The position numbers and the translations under genes are program-made. Below, one piece after another: positions 26,769-35,143 of a stretch of 64,000 nucleotides of DNA. Source of the stretch: Streptomyces canus (GTDB lineage Bacteria; Actinomycetota; Actinomycetes; Streptomycetales; Streptomycetaceae); the NCBI RefSeq assembly GCF_030816965.1, contig NZ_JAUSYQ010000002.1, positions 2,170,001 to 2,234,000 on the forward strand. Direction: 5' to 3'. The notes beneath the pieces were generated by a model that saw nothing but the letters and a program-made list of their open reading frames with translations, did not search any database and had not been told where the DNA came from. Position 1 is the first letter of the stretch. Every line of letters begins with the position of its first letter.

Positions 26769-26803
26769 GGCCCCACCCGCTCGAGCGAAGTCGAGAGTGG
26801 GGG
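26769..26803. repeat. Interspersed Streptomyces palindromic repeat
   Basis: CCCCACCCGCTCGAGCG followed by AAGTCGAGAGTGGGGG forms a hairpin. From memory this CTCGAGCGAAGTCGAGAG-type element recurs in many Streptomyces intergenic regions. It lies in the 5' leader of the permease operon. Confidence 0.6.
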
Positions 26804-26868
26804 ACGGTAGAACTCGGACGGGTGCCTTCACACGGGTGCGGCCGAGCCCCTCAGCAGGGCCGCCCTTC

Positions 26869-26900
26869 GAGACTACGGGTGCGTTTCCCCTCGCTGTCAA
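26869..26900 (-). promoter_or_regulatory. Candidate promoter of the permease operon
   Basis: On the minus strand TTGACA (26895-26900) and TAGTCT (26869-26874) are separated by 20 bp, a slightly long housekeeping-type promoter. It lies about 125 nt upstream of the permease start. Confidence 0.35.
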
Positions 26901-26971
26901 GGCCGTCCACACTGTGAGCCGTACGTCTCAAGTCGGTTGACGGCAAACCGGATGCCTGTTCCACTTACCCC

Positions 26972-27043
26972 ATGCATCCACAGCAGTGGCTGGTCAAGCG
27001 CTCCCACATCGACTTCGGTCGCGTGTGGTCCTCTTCCTGTTGA
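26972..27043 (+). CDS. 23-residue cysteine-ending leader peptide
   Basis: An ATG opens a 23-codon frame ending RSHIDFGRVWSSSC and stop. The pattern (K/R)RxHIDxxRVxSxxC is that of the short putative leader peptides found ahead of sulfur-acquisition genes in Streptomyces and annotated as cis-regulatory attenuation peptides. Translation through the terminal Cys codon would report cysteine supply. It is followed 13 nt later by a stable hairpin and then the binding-protein gene. Confidence 0.7.
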   Translation: MHPQQWLVKRSHIDFGRVWSSSC

Positions 27044-27056
27044 GCTGACCCACTGC

Positions 27057-27078
27057 GCGCCCTGATTCCTCAGGGCGC
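27057..27078 (+). promoter_or_regulatory. Attenuator-type hairpin
   Basis: GCGCCCTGA and TCAGGGCGC form a perfect 9-bp stem with a TTCC loop, followed by CTTTCGCGTTCT. It lies between the leader peptide stop (27043) and the binding-protein start (27177). No long U-tract follows, so it could act as an attenuator or a Rho-influenced structure. Confidence 0.6.
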
Positions 27079-27176
27079 CTTTCGCGTTCTCCTTCCTCGC
27101 CTTCGCGCATCCTCCCCGCCTTCACACGCGCCCTCCCCTCACTCCGCGTTCCTCGCTTCCAGGAGACCGCCCCACC

Positions 27177-28103
27177 GTGCGCCCACTCACGCATGCCCGA
27201 AACAGACTGATCATCCCCTTCGCCCTCATCACCGCGGGCACCCTGCTCCTGACCGCGTGCGGCTCGGGAGCGGACGACACCGCCACGGCCTCGGCCCGGG
27301 CCGAGGCGATCCCCACCACCGACGTCGTCTCCGCGATCAGGAAGAACGACGCAGCGGCCAAGCTGCTGCCGCCCGGCACCACGAGCCTGACCCTCGCCGT
27401 CAGCGTCTCCGGCCAGCCGCCGGGCACCTCGATCCTGGAGGACGGCAAGACACTGGCCGGCCAGGACGTCGACTTCGCCAACGCGGTCGCCAAGGTCCTC
27501 GGCATCAGGCTGAAGACCGAGCAGGCGAGCTTCGAGGCGATCCTGCCGGCCCTCGGCAGCGGCAGGTACGACCTCGGCGTCGGCAACTTCGGCGTGACCG
27601 ACGAGCGCCGCAGGACGATCGACTTCGTCACCTACATCAACGACGGCCAGGGCTTCGCCACCCGCAGCGACAGCAAGCTCACCAGGATCACCGACCTGAC
27701 CCAGCTGTGCGGCCTGAACGTGGCGACCGGCGCGGGCACGACGTTCGAAGCCACGCTGGAGGACAACAAGCACCTCTGCAAAAAGCCCTACAAGGTGCAG
27801 ACCTACAACGAGCAGGGCGCGATCTGGTCCTCACTTCAACAGGGCCGCAGCGACATCGTGATGTCCACGATCAACGGCCTGCGTTACGCGGTGGCCCACC
27901 AGCAGGGCGTGAAGTTCCTCAACGAGTACCACCGCCTGGACGTGGGTTTCGCCTTCAGGAAGGGCACTCCCCTGGCCAAGGCGTTCCAGGCGGCGGTGAA
28001 TGACCTCATCAAAAACGGCACCTACGCCAGGATCCTCAAGAAATGGGGCACCGAAGGGTCGGCGACGACCGCCTCCCGCATCTCCCCACCCGAACTGAAG
28101 TAA
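27177..28103 (+). CDS. ABC transporter solute-binding lipoprotein (SBP family 3)
   Basis: 308 residues with a GTG start. The lipobox LLTACGS puts the lipidated cysteine at residue 28. The Type 2 periplasmic-binding fold has VDFANAVAKVLGIRL, GRYDLGVGNFGVTDERRRTIDFVTY and a helical C-terminus ending ARILKKWG, typical of amino-acid-type SBP_bac_3 proteins. It should deliver its ligand to the divergent permease/ATPase pair. The upstream leader peptide suggests a sulfur-containing ligand such as a cystine- or methionine-like compound or another organosulfur; that is inference. Confidence 0.9.
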   Translation: MRPLTHARNRLIIPFALITAGTLLLTACGSGADDTATASARAEAIPTTDVVSAIRKNDAAAKLLPPGTTSLTLAVSVSGQPPGTSILEDGKTLAGQDVDFANAVAKVLGIRLKTEQASFEAILPALGSGRYDLGVGNFGVTDERRRTIDFVTYINDGQGFATRSDSKLTRITDLTQLCGLNVATGAGTTFEATLEDNKHLCKKPYKVQTYNEQGAIWSSLQQGRSDIVMSTINGLRYAVAHQQGVKFLNEYHRLDVGFAFRKGTPLAKAFQAAVNDLIKNGTYARILKKWGTEGSATTASRISPPELK

Positions 28104-28104
28104 C

Positions 28105-28130
28105 GCTCTGACCTGAGGTTTCGTCAGAGC
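28105..28130 (+). terminator. Terminator after binding-protein gene
   Basis: GCTCTGAC and GTCAGAGC (8-bp stem, 10-nt loop) begin 2 nt after the stop codon. Confidence 0.65.
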
Positions 28131-28381
28131 TGCACGCTGTCGGCCCCGTTCACCCGTACGCCCCACCTCTCACCCGTACGCCGTGAAGAATCATATTTCA
28201 CTCACAGTCAGCAGCCGTATGGGACACGACCCTTGGGGTACCCGGCCTCTCGACGTATTCGCTGTGCACCAGTAGCGTCACAAACCCCCCGCGCGGCGGC
28301 TATCCACTTGGCGCGCGATCCGCATCATGGATGACCATAGGGATACAGAAGCAAGAGAGACCGCTGTGAGAGGAGGCGTCC

Positions 28382-28822
28382 ATGGGATCGGTGCGCAAAG
28401 CGAGTGCCTGGCTGGGCCTCGTTGACGACAACGATGACGAGCGTTACTACGACGACGACGGATACTCCGAAGGGACCGAGCCCGGGGATGCCTGGGTCAC
28501 CGACCCGCGGGTCAAGGTGGCTTCGGACGTCGCCGAGGAGAGAGGCCGCCGGATCGGCACGGTGACCCCGGACAGCTTCCGGGACGCCCGCGCGATCGGC
28601 GAACTGTTCCGCGAAGGCGTCCCCGTCATCATGAACCTCACCGCGATGGAGGCCTCCGACGCCAAGCGCGTCGTCGACTTCGCGGCCGGGCTGATCTTCG
28701 GACTGCGCGGTTCCATCGAGCGCGTGTCCACCCGGGTGTTCCTGCTGTCACCCGCCAACACGGAGATCGTGAACGGCGACCCGGCCGCGCACCGCACGGA
28801 CGGCTTCTTCAACCAGAGCTGA
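28382..28822 (+). CDS. sflA: SepF-like cell division protein
   Basis: 146 residues. An N-terminal amphipathic start ([13 protein letters not shown]) and an acidic linker with [12 protein letters not shown] precede a DUF552/SepF core with [43 protein letters not shown] and [11 protein letters not shown]. SepF proteins tether FtsZ to the membrane. This is shorter and outside the dcw cluster, so it is one of the SepF-like paralogues. The position matches SCO1749, which I recall as SflA, affecting FtsZ/DivIVA placement in Streptomyces; the symbol rests on that synteny. Confidence 0.88.
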   Translation: MGSVRKASAWLGLVDDNDDERYYDDDGYSEGTEPGDAWVTDPRVKVASDVAEERGRRIGTVTPDSFRDARAIGELFREGVPVIMNLTAMEASDAKRVVDFAAGLIFGLRGSIERVSTRVFLLSPANTEIVNGDPAAHRTDGFFNQS

Positions 28823-28847
28823 GGCAGGGCCGCTCGCCGGCCCTGCC
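28823..28847. terminator. Bidirectional terminator
   Basis: GGCAGGGCCG and CGGCCCTGCC form a 10-bp stem with loop CTCGC, between the convergent sflA-like and acyl-CoA dehydrogenase genes. Confidence 0.75.
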
Positions 28848-28858
28848 CCGCGCAGGGT

Positions 28859-30031
28859 CTACCGGAAGGCATCCAGTCCGGTGAGCGCCTTGCCCAGCAC
28901 CAGCTGGTGCATCTCCACGGTGCCCTCGTACGTCAGCACCGACTCGAGGTTCGTCGCGTGCCGCATGACGGGGTATTCGAGGGAGATCCCGTTGGCCCCG
29001 AGGATCGTCCGCGCCGTACGGCAGATCTCGATCGCCTCGCGGACGTTGTTGAGCTTGCCGAAGCTGACCTGCTCGGGACGCAGGCGGCCGGCGTCCATGC
29101 GCCGCCCCAGATGGTGGGCGAGCAGAATCCCCTTGTGCAGTTCCACCGCCATGTCGGCGAGTTTGGCCTGAGTGAGCTGGAAGCCCCCGATCGGCCGCCC
29201 GAACTGCTCCCGCGTCTTCGCATAGTCGACGGCGGTCTCGAAACACGACCGCGCCGCCCCCATGGCCCCCCACACGATCCCGTACCGGGCGTGCGACAGG
29301 CAGCTGAGCGGCCCCTTGAGCCCGGCGACCTCAGGCAGCACCGCGTCGGCGGGCAGCCGTACGTCGTCGAGGACGAGCTCACTGGTGACACTGGCCCGCA
29401 GCGACCACTTGTGCTTGATCTCGGGCGCCGAGAAGCCCGGTGTGTCGGTCGGCACCACAAAGCCGCGGATCGCTTCGTCGGTCTGCGCCCAGACGACGGC
29501 GACCCCGGCGACCGACCCGTTGGTGATCCACATCTTGCGCCCGTTCAGCACCCAGTCCGTGCCGTCCTTCTTGGCGTACGTCCGCATGGATCCGGGGTCG
29601 GAGCCGTGATCGGGTTCGGTGAGCCCGAAGCAGCCGATGACCTCACCGGCGGCCATGCGCGGCAGCCAGGTCTGCTTCTGCTCCTCGCTGCCGAACCGGT
29701 GGATGGCGTACATGGCGAGAGAGCCCTGCACCGAGACGAGGGACCGGATCCCGGAGTCGGCGGCCTCCAGCTCCAGACAGGCGAGCCCGTACTGCACGGC
29801 GGAGGCGCCCGCGCATCCGTAGCCGCTCAGGGACATCCCGAGGGCGCCGATCTCCCCCAGCTCACGGGCGAGGTCCCTGATCCCCGGCAACTCACCCTGC
29901 TCGTACCAGTCCGCGACATACGGCAGGACACGGTCGGCCGCCCAGGTCCGCACGGTCCCACGGATCGCCAGGTCCTCCGGCTCCAGCAGGTCGTCGATAC
30001 CGAGCGGGTCGGCGGGGTCGAACGGGGCCAT
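28859..30031 (-). CDS. Acyl-CoA dehydrogenase, glutaryl-CoA dehydrogenase-like
   Basis: 390 residues. The FAD-binding and substrate motifs are CFGLTEPDHGSDPGSM and WVLNGRKMWITNG, and the C-terminal YEGTVEMHQLVLGKALTG carries the catalytic glutamate in YEGT near residue 370, as in glutaryl-CoA dehydrogenase. TREQFGRPIGGFQLTQAKLADM is also conserved. It would oxidise a CoA thioester using FAD, with electrons going to ETF. The start is the ATG of MAPFDPADP with RBS GGAGG 8 nt upstream. No other degradation genes are adjacent. Confidence 0.88.
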   Translation of the reverse strand: MAPFDPADPLGIDDLLEPEDLAIRGTVRTWAADRVLPYVADWYEQGELPGIRDLARELGEIGALGMSLSGYGCAGASAVQYGLACLELEAADSGIRSLVSVQGSLAMYAIHRFGSEEQKQTWLPRMAAGEVIGCFGLTEPDHGSDPGSMRTYAKKDGTDWVLNGRKMWITNGSVAGVAVVWAQTDEAIRGFVVPTDTPGFSAPEIKHKWSLRASVTSELVLDDVRLPADAVLPEVAGLKGPLSCLSHARYGIVWGAMGAARSCFETAVDYAKTREQFGRPIGGFQLTQAKLADMAVELHKGILLAHHLGRRMDAGRLRPEQVSFGKLNNVREAIEICRTARTILGANGISLEYPVMRHATNLESVLTYEGTVEMHQLVLGKALTGLDAFR

Positions 30032-30129
30032 GAGCACATCCTCCGAGAGCCAGCTCAAAACTAGCAGCGCTAGTTACGCTTCACGGCTGACGTTACGACG
30101 CGGCGTCCCGCACGTCCAGATGCCTGGCG

Positions 30130-31731
30130 TCAGACCGAGACGCGGGACTCCGCGACCTCCCGCGGCGACGGAAGCTCCACCGCCGCCGGGGACTCGCCGC
30201 ACTGCATCGCCCGCGGCAACCGCAGCGCCATCACCGCGCCCAGCACCAACAACCCGGCGCTCACCAGCAAGGTCACGTGCAGCCCGTGCACGAAGGAGTC
30301 CTGGGCGGCCCGGCGCAGGGCCACCCCCGCGGGTCCACCCAGGTGTCCGGCGACCTCGTAGGCCTCGCCCAGGGAGTGCCCGGCCGACCTGGACGCCGCG
30401 TCCGGGACGCCCGGCACGCCGGAGAGGCCGGGCGTGTACGCCGCGTTCATCACACTGCCGAGCAGCGCTATGCCGATGCCCGCACCGAGCTGGTACGAGG
30501 TCTCGCCGATCGCCGCCGCCCCGCCCGCCTGCTCCGGGGGAGCCTCGCTGAGCATCGACTCGTACGCCCCGAAAAGCGTCGTCTCCAGACCGAACCCGAG
30601 CAGTACGAACCCGGACAGCAGCAGGCCCGTGTTGTCCGCGTCGTCCATCGCGGTCAGCAGAAGTACGGCCACGGCCGTGAGGCAGAACCCGGCACAGACC
30701 ATCCGGCGCGGCCCGAATCTCCGCAGCAGACGCGCTCCGGCCAGCCCCGCCGCCATCGCGGCGATCGTCAGCGGCAGCAGCCGCAGACCGGTCTCCAGCG
30801 GGGACAGGTCCAGGACCAGTTGGAGATACTGCGCCGCGATCAGTTCGAGCCCGACGAGGGCGAGCATCGCCAGGACGATGCAGCCGACCGAGGTGCTGAA
30901 CGCCGGGCGCGCGAACATCCGCAGGTCCACCAGGGGATGCGTGAGCCGCCGCTGCCGCCGTACGAACACGACGAGCAGGACCGCGCCCACGACCAGCGGT
31001 ACCGCGGTGAACACGTCGAGCTCCCCGGCGCCGAGCTGCTTCACGCCGAGGACGAGGCCGAACAGCCCGGCGGCGGCCATCAGCGCGCCGACGACGTCCC
31101 AGGGACCGTTTGCGGCGCCCTTCGACTCGGGCAGCAGCAGGCGGCCCACCGGCAGGCTGACCAGCATCAGCGGGATGTTGATGAGGAAGACCGACCCCCA
31201 CCAGAAGTGCTCCAGGAGGAAGCCGCCGAGCAGTGGTCCGACGGCCGCGCCGACGGCGGCGACCGCGCTCCAGATGCCGATCGCGAGCGCCCGCTCGCGC
31301 CGGTCGGGGAAGACCTGGCGAAGGATCGAGAGGGTGGCGGGCATGATCATCGCGCCGCCGACGCCGAGCAGCGCCCGCGCGAGGATCAGCACCTGGGCGG
31401 TGTCCGCGAGGGCGGCGACACCGGAGGCGACGCCGAAGAGGGCGTAGCCGAGGAGGAGGACCCTTCTGCGGCCCACACGGTCGCCGAGCGTGCCGAAGAG
31501 GATCAGCAGCGAGGCGCAGACGAGGGGATAGACGTCGACGATCCAGAGCAGCTCTATCGCGCCGGGTTTGAGGTCCTCGGTGACGGCGGGCACCGCCACG
31601 TGCAGCACGGTCGCGTCGAGGGCGACCAGGAGCAGGCTGACGCAGAGGACGACGAGGACGACCCAGCGGTTTGCACCGGCCCCGGCCGCCCGACGGCGCA
31701 GCGCTGCGGCGGCCGTGGTCGTCCCGGACAT
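30130..31731 (-). CDS. MFS drug/H+ antiporter, DHA2 (14-TM) family
   Basis: 533 residues with about fourteen membrane segments. Motif A is GTLGDRVGRRRVLLLG and motif C-like is ALLGVGGAMIMPATLSIL; LDATVLHVAVPAV near the N-terminus is diagnostic of EmrB/QacA-type exporters. The start is the ATG of MSGTTTAAA with RBS GGGAGG. No TetR or MarR regulator is adjacent. The substrate is unknown; it is likely a drug or metabolite exporter. Confidence 0.9.
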   Translation of the reverse strand: MSGTTTAAAALRRRAAGAGANRWVVLVVLCVSLLLVALDATVLHVAVPAVTEDLKPGAIELLWIVDVYPLVCASLLILFGTLGDRVGRRRVLLLGYALFGVASGVAALADTAQVLILARALLGVGGAMIMPATLSILRQVFPDRRERALAIGIWSAVAAVGAAVGPLLGGFLLEHFWWGSVFLINIPLMLVSLPVGRLLLPESKGAANGPWDVVGALMAAAGLFGLVLGVKQLGAGELDVFTAVPLVVGAVLLVVFVRRQRRLTHPLVDLRMFARPAFSTSVGCIVLAMLALVGLELIAAQYLQLVLDLSPLETGLRLLPLTIAAMAAGLAGARLLRRFGPRRMVCAGFCLTAVAVLLLTAMDDADNTGLLLSGFVLLGFGLETTLFGAYESMLSEAPPEQAGGAAAIGETSYQLGAGIGIALLGSVMNAAYTPGLSGVPGVPDAASRSAGHSLGEAYEVAGHLGGPAGVALRRAAQDSFVHGLHVTLLVSAGLLVLGAVMALRLPRAMQCGESPAAVELPSPREVAESRVSV

Positions 31732-31993
31732 GTACGTACCTCCCAGATGTTCCCTGGCGTTCGGCGGGCACACGGGGTGGGGACTCCCCATGATCTCGGC
31801 CGGAGAGGAGCGGTGTGTCTCCGGCCCGCGCAGCGAACGGCGGGTGACACGTCAGCGTACGCGAGTTCGCGCGTCGGCCCAGTGGCGGACCTCTCAGACT
31901 TCACGCGGAACACGTGTGGCGTACACCACGTTCTCATCCGGTCCCACGCCCCGGCGGGCGTGCCGGTTCGGCGCGCGGTCGATAATCGGGCCC

Positions 31994-33193
31994 GTGACCG
32001 ATCTTGGAACGCGCACCGAACCGGCCCTGCGCCGAACCGCCCCGGCCCTGCGCCGAGCCGCCCCGGCGCTGCTCGGCTATGCGGCCGTACGCGCCCTGGG
32101 CCTCATCACCCTGGCCCTGTGGAGCGCGGCGCGCGACAAGAGCGCGTACACCCTGCTGACGGCCCGCTGGGACGCCCTCTGGTACACGAGGGTCGCCGAA
32201 CTCGGTTACGGCTACGAGGTACGGCTGCCGAACGGCGACGTGCACTCGAACCTGGCGTTCTTCCCGCTCCTGCCCTGGCTGGAGCGGCTGCTGTCCGCGG
32301 TGACGCCACTGTCGTACGCCGACGCGGGCTTCGTGACGTCCTTGCTCGCCTCCTTGTTCGCGGCCTGGGGCGTCTTCGCGGTGACGGATCACGTGTACGG
32401 CCGCCGGGCCGGCGTCTGCGCAGTCCTGCTGTGGGCCGTCCTGCCCGTCGGGATCGTCCAGTCGATGGCGTACAGCGAGTCCCTGTTCACCGCGCTGGCC
32501 GCCTGGTCGCTGTACGCCCTCCTGACCGGCCGCTGGCTGACGGCGGGCCTGCTGGCCTCCCTGGCCGGCCTGACGCGTCCGGTGGGCCTCGCGGTGGTCG
32601 CGGCGGTGTGGGCGGCGGGGATCGCCGCCTCCCTGCGGGCCCGACGGGACCGCGCCGCGTCCGGGTCGGAGCGGGTCACGCCGGCCGGGGCGACCACAGC
32701 CGCGCAGGCCGCGGGCATGGCCCTCGCCCCTCTCGGTGCCGCCGCGTATGTCCTGTGGGTCGGTCACCGCACCGGCGGCGGGCCGCTCGGCTATCTCGAC
32801 GTGCAGGCGGGGTGGCGCAACGGATTCGACGGCGGATACGCCTTCGCCCGCTTCGTCGCCGACAAGTTCACGTCGTTCCCGTCGGCCCTCGCCGGCGTGG
32901 GGCTGATCGTCGGGGTGGGGCTGGTCGTGTGGCTGTACGTCATCTGTGTGCGGCAGGGCCAGCCGCTGCCCCTGCTGGTGTACGCCGGGGTCGTCACGGC
33001 GCTCGCCCTGTGCGCGTCCAGCTACTTCGGCTCGAAACCGCGCCTGCTGATGCCCGCCTTCCCCCTGTTGCTCCCCCTCGCCCTGGCCCTGGCGCGCTCG
33101 AGGAGCCGCAGGTCAGCCGGGGTCGTGACGGTGATCGCCCTCGCGTCCGCCCTGTACGGCGCCTTCTGGCTGAACGGCTCCGGCCCGCCATGA
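31994..33193 (+). CDS. PIG-V-like membrane mannosyltransferase family protein
   Basis: 399 residues, about eight to ten membrane segments, GTG start (VTDLGTRTEP). The lumenal-loop motif LTARWDALWYTRVAELGYGYEV (RWDxxWY) and the SNLAFFPLLPWLERLL segment match bacterial PIG-V/GT-C-like mannosyltransferase proteins. These use polyprenyl-phosphate sugars to glycosylate extracytoplasmic acceptors. The acceptor is unknown. An upstream in-frame extension lacks membrane character and was left out. Confidence 0.75.
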   Translation: MTDLGTRTEPALRRTAPALRRAAPALLGYAAVRALGLITLALWSAARDKSAYTLLTARWDALWYTRVAELGYGYEVRLPNGDVHSNLAFFPLLPWLERLLSAVTPLSYADAGFVTSLLASLFAAWGVFAVTDHVYGRRAGVCAVLLWAVLPVGIVQSMAYSESLFTALAAWSLYALLTGRWLTAGLLASLAGLTRPVGLAVVAAVWAAGIAASLRARRDRAASGSERVTPAGATTAAQAAGMALAPLGAAAYVLWVGHRTGGGPLGYLDVQAGWRNGFDGGYAFARFVADKFTSFPSALAGVGLIVGVGLVVWLYVICVRQGQPLPLLVYAGVVTALALCASSYFGSKPRLLMPAFPLLLPLALALARSRSRRSAGVVTVIALASALYGAFWLNGSGPP

Positions 33194-33430
33194 TCGACTC
33201 CGGGCACCGATGAGCACCCGGATAATTCCGTCCCATGATTCGGTGAACTAATTCATAAGGGCCAATAAACCCGGCCCCGGAATGATCAAAGGAATTGAAG
33301 GACACAGCCGCGCGCCTTTGCAGAATCCCTGGAGATAAACCCCCGACTGAGAGCAATCCCACATCACATCGTCATCACAAAGCCGCTGATTCGACAGGTA
33401 CCAGAGCTCACTCGCTGTAACGTCGATTGG

Positions 33431-34462
33431 GTGCGTACCGAACGAAACCTCACCCGTCTGGACCGGGTGTTCGCCAGGCTGGACCGTGAGCCGGAACGAC
33501 CGGCCCACCTCAGCGTGCCCAGGGCGAGCCGGCACCGGACCGTCCTGGTGATCGCCGCCCTGGCCTTCTACCTGGCGATCGTGTGGCTCGTGGTGACCAC
33601 CTCGTGGCTGGTCCGCCTCGACTGGCAGGTCATGTTCTTCCGGCCGTACCAGCAGTGGGCCTCCATCCACTGGTTCGTCGACTACTACGTGGTGCTGGGC
33701 CAGCGCGGCCCGACCGCGGTGATGGTCGCGGCCTGGCTGGGCTGGCGTTCCTGGCGGCAGCACACCGTGCGCCCGCTGCTGACCCTGGGCGCCTCGCTGC
33801 TGCTGCTGAACATCACGGTCGGTGCCGCCAAGTACGGCATGGGAAGACTCGGACCGCACTACGCGACCGTCATCGGCTCGAACGAGATGGGCATGGGCGG
33901 CGATATATTTCCCAGCGGTCACACCGCCAACGCCGTGGTGACCTGGGGGATCCTGGCGTATCTGGCCTCCACCCCGAGGGCCCGCCGCTGGCTTTCCGCC
34001 ATCTCCGCGGTGACCTCGCTGGGCGTCGGCATGGCCACCGTCTACCTCGGTACGCACTGGCTGAGCGATGTCCTGCTGGGCTGGGTCGCCGGTCTGCTGA
34101 TCCTGCTCGCGCTGCCCTGGTTCGAGCCGCTGATCGCCCGTGCCGAGACCTACGTGTTCGACCTGCGCGACCGCTGGCGGGCCCGCGGCGGTGCGAAGAC
34201 CCCCGCCCCGGTCACCCCCGTCACGGCGCCCGCGCCCGCCCGCCTCAAGCCGCTCACGGCCCCACAGAACGAGACGGCGGCCCGCACGGCCACCACGCCG
34301 GCGCGTGGCCCCAGGTCACCCCTCTACCTGGCCCCGGGCCCGCACACCACCCGCTCGGAGCGCACACCGGTCACCCCGGCCGGCAGCCGCCGCCCGCCGC
34401 AGTCGGACCGGATCGCGCGCGGCACGCCCTCCCCGGCCACCCGGCCGGTGACCGGCGGCTGA
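33431..34462 (+). CDS. PAP2-family membrane phosphatase
   Basis: 343 residues, about six membrane segments, then a Pro/Thr/Arg-rich cytoplasmic tail of roughly 110 residues. The phosphatase signature is KYGMGRLGP (a variant of motif 1), FPSGHTANAV (motif 2 with the catalytic His) and GMATVYLGTHWLSDVLLG (motif 3 with the nucleophile His). It would dephosphorylate lipid phosphates such as undecaprenyl-PP or phosphatidate. The start is GTG. The upstream 237-nt gap is AT-richer than its surroundings and probably holds the promoter. Confidence 0.88.
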   Translation: MRTERNLTRLDRVFARLDREPERPAHLSVPRASRHRTVLVIAALAFYLAIVWLVVTTSWLVRLDWQVMFFRPYQQWASIHWFVDYYVVLGQRGPTAVMVAAWLGWRSWRQHTVRPLLTLGASLLLLNITVGAAKYGMGRLGPHYATVIGSNEMGMGGDIFPSGHTANAVVTWGILAYLASTPRARRWLSAISAVTSLGVGMATVYLGTHWLSDVLLGWVAGLLILLALPWFEPLIARAETYVFDLRDRWRARGGAKTPAPVTPVTAPAPARLKPLTAPQNETAARTATTPARGPRSPLYLAPGPHTTRSERTPVTPAGSRRPPQSDRIARGTPSPATRPVTGG

Positions 34463-34506
34463 TCCGACCCCGGACAGGGCGGGGCCGGTACGCACGACCA
34501 CCCCGC

Positions 34507-34557
34507 GCATGACGCAGGCCCCGGTTCCACGCAACGGAACCGGGTCCTGCGTCATGC
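34507..34557. terminator. Long bidirectional terminator hairpin
   Basis: GCATGACGCAGG plus CCCCGGTTCC pairs with GGAACCGGG, a bulged T and CCTGCGTCATGC. The roughly 20-bp stem has loop ACGCAAC. It lies between PAP2 (plus) and the I78 inhibitor (minus). Confidence 0.85.
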
Positions 34558-34560
34558 GGT

Positions 34561-34776
34561 TCAGCCCTTCCAGGCCCGCGCCACGCGGCCGTCCTTCACC
34601 TCGAAGTTCAGCCGGCCCGCGCGGTACTCCATCGTGATGATCGCCCCCGGCGGCAGTGACCTGACCGTCGACCAGCCCCGCTCACGCGCGATCCGCTCGG
34701 CGGAGGCGGAGTCGAGGCCGACGTAGGTGTCCGGGCTGTCCTGGGGTTCGGCGGGCGGTGTCGGAATGGGTGCCAT
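34561..34776 (-). CDS. I78-family peptidase inhibitor-like protein
   Basis: 71 residues. GLDSASAERIARERGW, then VRSLPPGAIITMEYRAGRLN and VARAWKG match the Inhibitor_I78 fold (potato inhibitor I-like). It has no signal peptide, so it would act inside the cell, or the family assignment reflects the fold only. Its start is the ATG of MAPIPTPPAEP. Confidence 0.75.
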   Translation of the reverse strand: MAPIPTPPAEPQDSPDTYVGLDSASAERIARERGWSTVRSLPPGAIITMEYRAGRLNFEVKDGRVARAWKG

Positions 34777-35143
34777 ACCGCCACGCTAGGCCCTGCCCGG
34801 CGGCCGCGGAAGTCCGGATCCCGCACGCCCCCTGTCACGCTTCCGTCACAGGGTCACGACCCGCGTGTCCCTCGCGCTGCGTCACCCGGACGGGCGTTTC
34901 CCTCACTCTTCCGCAGGTATTCGAACGCAATTCCCGCGTGTCGGAGGACTTCTCCGAATGAGCCGTGAGAAGGCTTGTGCGAGAACCGGTCCGGGCCCCT
35001 TTTTCCCACTCATTCCGGACCGGGCCCCGGAATCTGACACCGCATAGGAAATACACGGTTCCGGCACAGAACCCCCTTACGCCCTCTGTCGCCGCGCACG
35101 ACCGCGCGAGCATCATGGCGTGAGCCGAGCGAAGGGGCGAGCG
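34777..35143. other. 367-bp non-coding gap upstream of ctaD
   Basis: No convincing ORF. A less GC-rich stretch at about 34880-35060 probably contains the ctaD promoter. I see no strong inverted repeat. Confidence 0.4.

Noticed and set aside
30277..33213. 978-codon open frame on the plus strand
   Set aside because: It runs opposite the MFS gene and then out of frame through the PIG-V-like gene; its low-complexity sequence matches no family.
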